DNA of 64,000 bases, taken from the NCBI GenBank assembly GCA_006503535.1, contig QYRS01000007.1, forward strand, positions 1,984,001 to 2,048,000. Direction: 5' to 3'. The notes beneath the pieces were generated by a model that was given only the letters and a program-made list of their open reading frames with translations, had not been told where the DNA came from and made no database searches. The stretch's first letter is position 1. Every line of letters starts with the position of its first letter. The translations under genes and the position numbers were made by a program. Positions 32,533 through 41,182 of this stretch are shown in pieces. This stretch comes from Arthrinium phaeospermum. Taxonomy: Eukaryota; Ascomycota; Sordariomycetes; Amphisphaeriales; Apiosporaceae.

Positions 32533-34022
32533 ATGACTTCGGTTTCTAACATGGGTTCGATCGTCAATGGGCACATGCTAAAGAATGGCATCAAGCCGGA
32601 GGAGCATCACACCCAACACCGCCCAGTTTTCGAATCAAAGACGGTGCCCGGCGCGTTGGCACAGTCAATTGCGGCCACCAAGGTAGAATACCGAAGAGTC
32701 GGGTCCAGTGGACTGATCGTCTCCAATCCCATCTTGGGTACGCTTGGGTTGGGGGACTCGCGATGGATGAACTGGGCAATGGATGAAGAAGAGGTGCCGT
32801 GTTCCCCTCTCCCGGTTTAACGATGAATGCCCTCCCGACTGACCAGGAAGTAGGCGCGGAAGATCCTCTACGCCGCCTACACCAGAGGCATCAATACCTG
32901 GGGTGGGTTATGGGGGCACGGACTGAACCCCTCCCCCATTCAGACTGGGTTTCATCGACCGACTGACTGACTGACTGACTGCAATAAAGACACCGCCAAT
33001 GCGTACAGCAACGGCCAGACGGAGGCCATAATCGGACGCGTCATCAAGGACTTCAACATCCCGCGCCGCAAGCTGGTCCTCATGACCAAGGTCGGGCGGA
33101 TCCTGGCGGATACGGAGCACGGCGACTCGAGCGACTTCGTCGCCTTCCTCGACGAGTCCGTCCAGAAGAGCAAAGACTACGTGAACCAGTATGGTAAGTA
33201 AAGCATTCCCATGTTCTCTCCCAGCCAGTCCCCTGCCAATCATGAGGGGAAAGTAAGCAAAAGCAGCTCGTTGACCGGTCCCCGCTCCCTACAGGCCTCT
33301 CGCGGATGGCCATCCTGAGCGCGGTGGACCAGTCGCTGGAGCGGCTGCAGTCGACCTACATCGACGTGCTGCACATCCACCGCTGGGACCCCGACACGCC
33401 CATCGAGGAGACCATGGGCACGCTGCACGGGCTGGTGGCGAGCGGCAAGGTGCGCTACCTGGCCGCCTCGTCCATGTGGGCCTTTGAGCTGGCCCAGCTG
33501 CAGTGCGTCGCCGAGCTGCGCGGCTGGACCAAGATCGTCGCCATGCAGCACCACTACAACCTGCTCTACCGCGAGGAGGAGCGCGAGATGGTCAAGTTCT
33601 GCCAGCGGACCGGGGTCGGCATGTTGTCGGTGAGGACCTAGCACCCCTTAATTCAAAAGAAAGAACCGGCACTGACACCAACGCAACAACCGCAGTGGTC
33701 CCCCCTAGCCGAGGGCTACCTGGCCCGCCCCCTCGAGATGGCGGACCGCACCGCGCGCTCGGCGCGCTTCGGGCACGGGTCCAGCGACGCGGACCGCGAG
33801 ATCATCGCGCGGGTGCAGCAGGTGGCGCGGGACCACGGGGCCGTCATGAGCCAGGTCGCGCTGGCGTGGCTGGGCCGGCGCGTGTGCGCGGCCATCGTCG
33901 GCGTCAACAGCGTCCAGCGCATGGACGAGGTCCTGCGGGCGCGCGAGGTGGTGCTCACCGACGAGGAGGACGCCTGGCTGGGGGAGCCGTATCTGCCGAA
34001 GGCTATTCAGGGGCATTCTTGA
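32533..34022 (+). CDS. aldo-keto reductase (voltage-gated K-channel beta-like group)
   Basis: Five exons: 32533-32793, 32854-32902, 32990-33193, 33295-33629 and 33696-34022, total 391 residues with all phases consistent. [23 protein letters not shown] is the opening strand of the TIM barrel. The catalytic residues appear in order: Asp and Tyr in [16 protein letters not shown], Lys in LVLMTKVGR and His in [26 protein letters not shown] and the NADPH-binding [13 protein letters not shown] lie toward the C-terminus. Family members reduce aldehydes and ketones with NADPH, some in mycotoxin or sterol side pathways. Intron 2 contains a (GACT) run just upstream of the acceptor. It is divergent from the dehalogenase-like gene, which might mean a shared promoter; substrate unknown. 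Confidence 0.92.
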
Positions 34023-34484
34023 GGGGGGAGGGGAAGGGAGGGGGGCTGGGTTGCGGGGGGAGAGATTGGGTTGGGGGGATTGTGTAGGTAGGGATGAACA
34101 GGTAGTCAGATCAACGTTAGATTCGGGTTCGTTTCGATATGGCCACAACAGTTTATGTGTGTTCCTAGATGGTGTAGTTGAAGATGTAAATGTACAGGCT
34201 TTGCCCGTCGCGGCTCTTGGGCTGGAGCAAGTTTGGCGAAACGTGAATTGTCAATACAGTACCAGAAGCCATCGAGAACACGAACAAGATCGTTGCCGTT
34301 ATATTAAACGAGATAGATGTAATAAAGATGGCTTTTTCCATAACAAGTAATCCTCATTATACAGTGTAATTCCAAGCCGTATCAGATAATACTGGATGGC
34401 GGACAACTGTAGGTACATTCTGCTTCGCTTCCAATGCAACTTTTATGGCTTATTCTCTCTTGATCTTGAATGGAAACATGCTTC
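34023..34484. other. convergent intergenic region
   Basis: 3' flanks of the reductase and of the small minus-strand gene. A G-rich stretch (about 34022-34080) follows the stop codon. Nothing else seen. Confidence 0.4.
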
Positions 34485-34766
34485 TCACTGCTTCCCTTTG
34501 CTAGTTCCAGACTTGTCTCCATTTCCATTCGTATTCTGCTGGCTTGAATGCTGTCCTGAGGTATTGTTGCCCTGTCGATTTTCGTCCGGCTTCTGGTTCT
34601 GAGCAGGGTTCGTCTTCTCCGATCTCAAATCCGTACTGGTGCCGCCAGTCGTTGAGGCCAGACGGAGGGGCGCACGTAGTGCAGATCCAGGGGTTCGCTG
34701 GAGAGCGGCGGCGTTGGGGACAGTGACTCGGGTGGACGTGCGGAGGATTTGGCGAACGAAGAGCAT
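34485..34766 (-). CDS. small putative mitochondrial protein
   Basis: A 93-residue frame starting at 34766. The first 40 residues (MLFVRQILRTSTRVTV onward, with ALRAPLRLASTT) are rich in Arg, Ser, Thr and Ala and lack acids, as in a mitochondrial presequence. The rest is Asn/Gln/Ser/Gly/Lys-rich and probably disordered, ending GTSKGKQ. I recognise no domain. The presequence is the main reason to believe it; it could also be the 5' exon of a longer gene or spurious. Confidence 0.45.
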   Translation of the reverse strand: MLFVRQILRTSTRVTVPNAAALQRTPGSALRAPLRLASTTGGTSTDLRSEKTNPAQNQKPDENRQGNNTSGQHSSQQNTNGNGDKSGTSKGKQ

Positions 34767-35752
34767 TGTGGTGGTTTTCGGAGGTTGATATGATATTACT
34801 GTAGAATTGGTATGATAGGATACTAGAACAAGAGTACAATTCGCAATTCTCGAAGGCTGAGCCGAGATCTTCTAACGCGTCCAGCGAGCGCTCTTCCTGT
34901 GATGAACAACCAAAAGCCGTTGCGCTATGTGAAATGGTGACCTCATCATAGCGTCATGACTTGAAACATCTATGGGATTCATACTAAAATAGTCAATGAC
35001 AACAAGTTCATTCAGCATTCGGCAGTGTCTTCAAGATGAGAATCGGCGGGTTCTATCACGATTCAAGGGATCAAGGAGGTGGATGCTGCGATGAGAATGC
35101 TGGCAGTTGAGCTCCAAGTGACGACTAACCCCTAAGCTGCAACCACTTGCGCTGTGAGATGTAGCATCAATGCCAAGCTAGTGGTGTGGTGGGTCATCCC
35201 GGGGCCCCGCGGTTCGGGATAGGTACTATGTAGAGAACTCGAGGTTCTCGTTTGCATCAATCGACTTTCCTCATTGACCAATTCCGCCTACTTAATGTTC
35301 CCGTTACCCCTGACCAAATTACAAATTTCCGCAATTTTTCATTTGCGGGCAGTTGCAAAAGTATTCATACCCTCGCTTGGCACTGCCGAGGCTCCCTTGT
35401 CGCAGAATGGCACCTTCTTAGCGACATAGCTGTTGGCTGTAGTTGGTCGCAGGGTCTCGTATCGAATCATTCGTTCAACTGTCTGTCACATGAACACAAA
35501 CCTAAACCCCAAGGCAGTCGCGGTATGCAGTAAAGTCGTATGCCTGGTACTGGTCTTTGTGCAACCCAAATACCACCCAGCTGGGGCTGAGTAAAATGTG
35601 TACCCTGTATGGGATGACTACGCCGCGAAGCCGCGGCTCCCCGCATTACATGCCAAACATTATGCTCAGCCGGTCTTTCCTTCCGTTTGCATCAGTGTGT
35701 AGGTAGTGATAACCTATTATCAAGTTAACGCTATTTTCGAAATATCTCAAAA
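34767..35752. promoter_or_regulatory. divergent promoter region
   Basis: Roughly 1 kb between the small minus-strand gene and the flavoprotein gene, presumably with both promoters. No gene or repeat recognised. Confidence 0.4.
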
Positions 35753-37477
35753 ATGGCCTCGGATGACCAGACAAAGCAGCAGAAGCCCGTCATCATTGTC
35801 GGCGGCGGCCTAGCCGGCCTGGTCGCCGCCTTTGAGCTCGCCGAGCGCAAGGTGCCCACCCTCATCCTCGACCAAGAGAACGAGGGCAACCTCGGCGGAC
35901 AGGCCTTCTGGTCGCTCGGCGGCATTTTCGTCGTCGACTCGACCGAGCAGCGCCGCATGGGCATCAAGGACTGCCGCGAGCTGGCCATGCGCGACTGGCT
36001 TAGTTCGGCCCGCTTCGACCGCGACAAGGACGACTTCTGGCCGCGCAAGTGGGCCGAGGCCTTCGTCGACTTCGCTACCGACGGGATGGAGTCCTACGTC
36101 AAGGCGCGCGGGCTGGGCTTCATGGCCAACGTTGCCTGGGCCGAGCGGGGTGCGGGCTCTGCCGAGTCCCACGGCAATTCCGTGCCCCGCTTCCACATCA
36201 CCTGGGGCACTGGCCCGGAGGTCGTGCGCATTTTTGCCGAGCCCGTCAAGGAGGCGGCTAAGAAGGGCATCGTCGACTTTAAGTTCCGGCACCAGGTAGA
36301 TGAGCTGATTGTCGACGAGGCGGGCCGGGCCATCGGCGTCCGGGGCAGCGTTCTGGAGCCAGATGACGCAATGAGGGGCGTCAAGACGTCCAGAAAGGTG
36401 GTCGACCAATTCGAGATATACGGCTCAGCCATACTAGTCTCATCCGGCGGCATCGGTGGCAATGTCGAAGCCGTCAAGGCTGCATGGCCCAAAGACCGTC
36501 TTGGACCCCGTGTGCCCGAGAAATTTGTCATCGGAGTCCCTGCACACGTCGATGGCCGCATGCTTGGAATCACCGAGAAAGTCGGCGGGAACGTCGTTAA
36601 CCGTGATAGAATGTGGCATTACACCGAAGGATTGACGAACTGGAACCCCATTTGGCCCGGTCACGGCATCCGAGTCCTACCGGCTCCGTCTTCACTTTGG
36701 CTAGATGCGACTGGAAAGCGCCTGCCGCCGTTTCTCTACCCAGGGTCTGATACACTGGGGACACTGAAGCATATCTGCAGTACTGGCTACGATTATACAT
36801 GGTTCGTGTTGAACCAAAGCATTATCGCACGCGAATTTGCCTTGTCCGGCTCGGAGCAAAACTCGGACATCACCAACAAGAGTCTATGGCAGCTTCTCAC
36901 GCGCATATTTGGCAAGAAAGGGACCGTCCACGTGCAGGACTTCCAGAAGCACGGCGAGGACTTCGTGGTGCGCGATAACCTGGAGGACCTGGTGGCCGGC
37001 ATGAACGAGCTGGCCAAGCAGAGCGACGGCCCCCCGCTCGAGTACGACCAGATCCGCGAAGTGGTGGAGGCCCGCGACAGCCAGATCGACAACGCCTACT
37101 GCAAGGACGCCCAGGTCATGATGATCCGCAACGCCCGCCTCTACTTCCCCGACAAGATGAGCCGCGTGACGCCGCCGCACCGGCTGCTGGACAAGCGGTA
37201 CGGCCCGCTGATCGCGGTGCGCATGAACCTGCTGACGCGCAAGACGCTCGGCGGGCTCGAAACGAACCTCAACAGCAACGTCATGCGCGAGAACGGGGAG
37301 GCCTTCCCCGGGCTCTACGCGGCGGGCGAGGTCGCGGGTTTTGGTGGGGGCGGTGTGCATGGCTACAGCTCGCTCGAGGGTACCTTTGTCGGTGGCTGCA
37401 TCTTTACTGGTAGGGCGGCTGGGCGCGCGATGGCTGATGAGGTGCTTGGAGGGCCTGCGGCGTCGTCGTCGTCATAA
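35753..37477 (+). CDS. FAD-binding dehydrogenase, 3-ketosteroid-dehydrogenase-like
   Basis: A single exon of 574 residues. PVIIVGGGLAGLVAAFELAE near residues 12-31 is the dinucleotide-binding fold for FAD, followed by ILDQENEGNLGGQAFWSLGG, the flavin-contacting loop of the FAD_binding_2 group. The C-terminus LYAAGEVAGFGGGGVHGYSS and FVGGCIFTGRAAGRAMADEV closes the FAD domain. This pattern is shared by bacterial KstD-type and fumarate-reductase-like flavoproteins, and by uncharacterised fungal FAD dehydrogenases. It lacks a signal peptide and a peroxisomal ending. It would oxidise a C-C bond using FAD; the substrate is not predictable. Lack of introns and similarity to bacterial forms raise the possibility of old transfer, which is inference. 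The middle third (36380-36850) has clearly less C/G at third positions than both ends. Confidence 0.9.
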   Translation: MASDDQTKQQKPVIIVGGGLAGLVAAFELAERKVPTLILDQENEGNLGGQAFWSLGGIFVVDSTEQRRMGIKDCRELAMRDWLSSARFDRDKDDFWPRKWAEAFVDFATDGMESYVKARGLGFMANVAWAERGAGSAESHGNSVPRFHITWGTGPEVVRIFAEPVKEAAKKGIVDFKFRHQVDELIVDEAGRAIGVRGSVLEPDDAMRGVKTSRKVVDQFEIYGSAILVSSGGIGGNVEAVKAAWPKDRLGPRVPEKFVIGVPAHVDGRMLGITEKVGGNVVNRDRMWHYTEGLTNWNPIWPGHGIRVLPAPSSLWLDATGKRLPPFLYPGSDTLGTLKHICSTGYDYTWFVLNQSIIAREFALSGSEQNSDITNKSLWQLLTRIFGKKGTVHVQDFQKHGEDFVVRDNLEDLVAGMNELAKQSDGPPLEYDQIREVVEARDSQIDNAYCKDAQVMMIRNARLYFPDKMSRVTPPHRLLDKRYGPLIAVRMNLLTRKTLGGLETNLNSNVMRENGEAFPGLYAAGEVAGFGGGGVHGYSSLEGTFVGGCIFTGRAAGRAMADEVLGGPAASSSS

Positions 37478-38100
37478 AAATTTCCCACATGACACCTTTC
37501 TTCGAGGGTCTTCTGTTGGATCATATAGCAGGTAGCATTTGGTAGCATATACGCATTTGTGATGTTTTGATTTAGCTTCTATTTCACGGCCATTTACCCA
37601 GAAAGCCTTTTCTTCCGCCTCACTTGGGGCTATATTACTTGGTTGTAGTTGACTGTTGTATTTGTTGGTTACTGTCCATGAATCGTAGGCTTGACCACTT
37701 AGTCGACTAATAGCATGCAAGACGAAGTCGCTCTCAAATATAGAGGCTATTGCCTTCGCTCTCCTAAGTCATTAGCCCTGCCACTCCGCGTCATATATCG
37801 GCGAACAGGCGCGGGATGGACAACAGTATCCAGCGTGTGTTCGTACGACCAAACGCGGGCATCAGTTCGCCAGAACAAGGCCATCCACCCCAGCCTAAGT
37901 TGCTGCACGTAATATTCAAACAATATCATAACATGATCTTGGCTGTTTGGTAGTCAATTGACATCCTTGAATCCAGCCCAGCCGGTTCGAAGGGTGGAGT
38001 CAACATGAATGTAGATAGGTAATATCGGGCGGGGTTGTACTGGCAGTTCCCCCCAACAACTTATGCACTGATAATGGTCCCAATTTCAACAATTCATCAA
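37478..38100. other. intergenic between the flavoprotein and the tRNA gene
   Basis: No protein or RNA gene seen. The final bases before 38101 are the 5' flank of the tRNA and end in ATTCATCAA. Confidence 0.4.
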
Positions 38101-38107
38101 GGCGCGA

Positions 38108-38118
38108 TGACGGAGTGG
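38108..38118 (+). promoter_or_regulatory. Pol III box A of the tRNA gene
   Basis: TGACGGAGTGG matches the box A pattern TRGYNNARNNGG except A for G at the third base. The last G is the first base of the D-loop insert, so box A is contiguous in the gene despite the interruption. Confidence 0.7.
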
Positions 38119-38176
38119 TATGTTCTTACAATTCAACTCGATCGCACTTGCATCCTTACTAACCCACTATCCATAG
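38118..38176 (+). other. spliceosomal-type intron-like insert in the tRNA D-loop
   Basis: The 59-nt insert starts GTATGT, has TACTAAC at 38157-38163 with the branch A at 38162, and ends CATAG, 14 nt after the branch A. These are optimal fungal mRNA intron signals, and the length matches protein-gene introns in this window (57-92 nt is usual here). It lies between G18 and G19 of the D-loop; the exact edge is ambiguous by one G. It has no run of four or more T, so Pol III could read through. Removing it restores a canonical D-arm. The element itself is plain to see; that the spliceosome removes it is inference. Confidence 0.8.
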
Positions 38177-38226
38177 GTTAACGTGATTGACTCGAAGTAC
38201 CGACATCAATTTCCTTCGGGAGCGCA

Positions 38227-38237
38227 GGTTCGAATCC
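38227..38237 (+). promoter_or_regulatory. Pol III box B of the tRNA gene
   Basis: GGTTCGAATCC is an exact match to the box B consensus. Its distance from box A is stretched by the two inserts, within the range TFIIIC tolerates in other intron-bearing tRNA genes. Confidence 0.85.
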
Positions 38238-38257
38238 TGCTCGCGTCGAAATAATTC

Positions 38258-38263
38258 TTTTTT
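38258..38263 (+). terminator. Pol III T-run terminator
   Basis: Six T residues begin ten bases after the tRNA 3' end, the expected Pol III stop. No T-run this long occurs inside the tRNA gene or its inserts. Confidence 0.85.
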
Positions 38264-38980
38264 GAAGTTTCTCTATATCTTTTTTAAAGTGAACAGTATG
38301 GGCATTACTTTTTGATATAAGGTCCAATTTATTTTCTGTATAGAGTTGGGCGAGCATTTGTCATCTTGCTTGTGAACACAAATGCATAACGCCCGAACAG
38401 TGCAGGCTTTCCAGTACTGCATTTTCACTATATCCGTAGATGCCTACAGTTAGGTGTCGGCTTTTACAGGCCTGCCATGAGCGCAGGTGGGCCTGGGGAG
38501 GGAAGCTTTTTAGGCTTACGTGCAGCAGCAGCCAGTGAAAATGGCCGTTGGGATTCAGGTCAGGTCAGGTCAGAACCGTCAGATAAGTTAGCTCTTCTTT
38601 TTGCCCCGCCACGATTAATCATTGGACCGGCAGACCGCGAGTGACTCCTTCGCCTTCCTTCTCCCCCTCTACCCTCATTACAACTCCTCTGGGGTCCATC
38701 CATCTACTGGACCCCTTCGTGATCCATCTTGAATTGCCACTTCAATATAGCTTTGATATTTTCCTTCTCATCCTGTGGTTTCTTCTCTGTCGTTGTATTG
38801 TGAGAGCTTCGGGTTTGTGGTTTTAGTTCGGTCGGTTACTTCGACATTACTTGGGTGTCGCCATCGGTACGGGACGGTGACATCAGTCAGCTCTTCTCTT
38901 ATCAGCGGCTCCGATCGGGTCCAGCGCCATTGTCTCCCGGACAGAAACACGACGATAGCCATACTGCCGCCGAGGTCACC
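38264..38980. promoter_or_regulatory. promoter and leader of the RNF10-like gene
   Basis: Includes a GGTCA direct repeat at about 38562-38577 and a CT-rich stretch at 38645-38700 upstream of the ATG at 38981. No gene seen. Confidence 0.4.
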
Positions 38981-41182
38981 ATGAACTCGAGTTCGCTCAA
39001 TCTGGGAGGCAAGTCCCTATCGGCATCGAGTTCCAACTTCAACTATACCCCTTCGCAACCCGTCTCCGTGCCATCCCCGAGCCACGAGTCGAACGCCCGA
39101 CGATCGGCATCGTCCACCCCATCCGCCTCAACATCTGTGCCTCGGAAGGGCCAGGCTGCCCGAAAACAGCACAGGGAAAAGAGGAGGCCATTGAGAGACA
39201 GTCGCCTGGATGACGACGATGCGATGGCTGAACTTGTAAGCTATCCCGTCCCTTTACTGTAGCACGTTAGAGGTGGCGATGTCCCAGCATCTCGCCTCCC
39301 TTTTGCGCTGCAGCTGGCCCTAGTCTCCGGCAACCAAAGGAATTTGCTGCTTTCCCGGGCCATTGGCTACCACGAGGCGGTTGCTGTCGCATTTGGGTGC
39401 TACAATCACTATCCAGCTTTATGACTGACTTTGCCATAGAGAGCATTCCGTAATCCGTCGAGTCGACGAGGCCAGACATCTATCACCCATCTACTCAACT
39501 TCTCCACCAGGCCCTTTCACGACCAGGGCTACGGACATAGTCATGGCAGATCTTCACGTCGCCATGCGACTTGGGGCCCGGGGTCCGGCTACCACCCCGT
39601 CGACAAGGCCAAATTCGTTCACGCCAACTACCGATTCATAGTCTCGCCAGATGGCGACTACACCGCGCAGGCTGGCGACGCAAACAAGCATGTCGACTGG
39701 TCCGATGTGCTCCAAGTGCTGGCCTCGACCGAATCCCAGTCTACATCCTGTCCCATCTGTCTCTCGGAACCGGTGGCACCCCGTATGGCGCGATGCGGTC
39801 ACATTTTCTGTTTTCCGTGTTTGTTACGATTCATGAACTCGACAAGCGAAGACGAACCCAGCTCAAGGAAGGAGGCACGATGGAAGAAGTGTCCTATTTG
39901 CGAAGACTCCTTCAAACTGGCCGAAACACGACCCGTTCGGTTCTATGCTGGTCAAGAAAATCCACTTCCTCGCCCCGGGGAAGACGTTGTCCTACGTCTG
40001 ATGATGAGAGAAACGGGCTCGACCTTGGCATTACCCAGGGAAGGTGGACCGGACGTAATGAATATCGGCGAAGATGTGCCATGGCACTTTGCCGCAAATG
40101 TTATGGATTATGCGCACATCATGAAAGGAACCAATGATTACGTGGCGGAACAGTATGATCGTGAAGTGGAGGACCTGCGACGACAGGCAAACGAAGACGA
40201 GCATCAATTCGGCACCGAAGATGGCGACTGGACAGTCAAAGCAGTACGGGCCATCACTACAGCAAAGGACAAGATAAGGGAGCAAAGGAACGGGGTTGGC
40301 GACGACGGTGCTGCTGGCTCACTACCTCAGGAGTTGCCGAAGACGCTGGCCAAACAACCCGCAGGAGGGCCCACGTTCTTCTTCTACACGGCTCCGCCTC
40401 ACCTATACTTGTCGCCGTTGGACATCCGCATCCTAAAGACCCAGTTTGGCGATTTCTCGAACTTCCCTTCAACTCTGTTACCGCGGGTGGAACATGTATC
40501 TGCCGGCCACGTGGTTGACGACGCAATGCGAAAGCGAGCGAAGTACCTCAGTCACTTACCATTTGGCTGTGTGGTTAGTTTCTTGGAGTGTGACTGGACA
40601 GATATAGTTCCATCTGAGGTTCTCGACACTTTCTCGGGCGACTTAGAACGCCGCCGGAAAGCTCACCGAGATAAATCAGCTCAAGAGGAGCGGGAACGTA
40701 TTCAGGCTGAACGCCAAGAGGCTGCAGCCATCGGTCGCAGTGCTCGAAGACATTTCGATGAGGCCCACGTGGACACCTTGGAGTCGGGCCCAGCAGTCAA
40801 TATCGATGACTTCCAGCCTTTGGCACCGGCACCAGGATCGACACCGCCCAACCCGCGGCTTGGTTTTGACCAGCTAGCGGACATTTCTACAAGTCCTTCC
40901 ACGTCCAAGACGGTATGGGGCACACGTGTTCTTGCTGCTTCGCCCAGTCTTGAGCCTGTTTCAGAAAGTGCCGCGGACGACGGCTGGTTGAAAGCAGACC
41001 ACCTCCTTGAGCAAGCTCAGTTTGACATGCAAATGGAGGCGTTGTCTCTCGAAGAGTCCAGTGCGGGTCCCAGCAATAGCGGTGCTGGCAATGCGACCCC
41101 GGGTGGTGGTGGTGGCGGTGGGAAAAAGAAGAAGAAACAGAAGATTACACTGATGTCTACCGGCGGTAGACGTGGAAACTAG
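38981..41182 (+). CDS. RNF10/MAG2-type RING-finger protein
   Basis: Two exons, 38981-39235 and 39440-41182, give 665 residues. The 204-nt intron has GTAAGC and an ACTGACTTTGCCATAG end; the phase matches. Residues 1-85 are Ser-rich with KGQAARKQHREKRRP, a basic patch. After the splice, FVHANYRFIVSPDGDYT and the linker lead to the RING at about 189-246: CPIC, then CGHIFCFPCL and, after an acidic insert, CPIC. WHFAANVMDYAHIMKG and FYTAPPHLYLSPLDIRILKTQFG are conserved-looking C-terminal blocks, and the tail ends GGGGGGGKKKKKQKITLMS. Human RNF10 and yeast Mag2 share this layout and are linked to ubiquitination of the 40S ribosome during translational stress. I infer the same general role. The gene is intact and codon use is typical of the window. 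Confidence 0.9.

Larger units (their letters stand above)
38101..38248 (+). tRNA. tRNA-Ser(CGA), interrupted twice
   Basis: Acceptor 38101-38107 (GGCGCGA) pairs with 38241-38247 (TCGCGTC) with one G-T; the discriminator is G38248, as in serine tRNAs. T8 and G9 follow. D-stem ACG (38110-38112) pairs with CGT (38182-38184). The D-loop keeps A14, G15, G18, G19 and A21 once 38118-38176 is removed. G26 is 38185. Anticodon stem ATTGA (38186-38190) pairs perfectly with TCAAT (38206-38210); the loop is CT-CGA-A with anticodon CGA at 38193-38195. An 8-nt insert at 38197-38204 sits at the canonical 37/38 intron site. A class II variable arm (TCC-TTCG-GGA) and a perfect five-pair T-arm (38224-38240) complete it. 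Mature length is 81 nt before CCA. It would decode UCG. The D-loop insert is treated as a separate feature. Confidence 0.9.
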
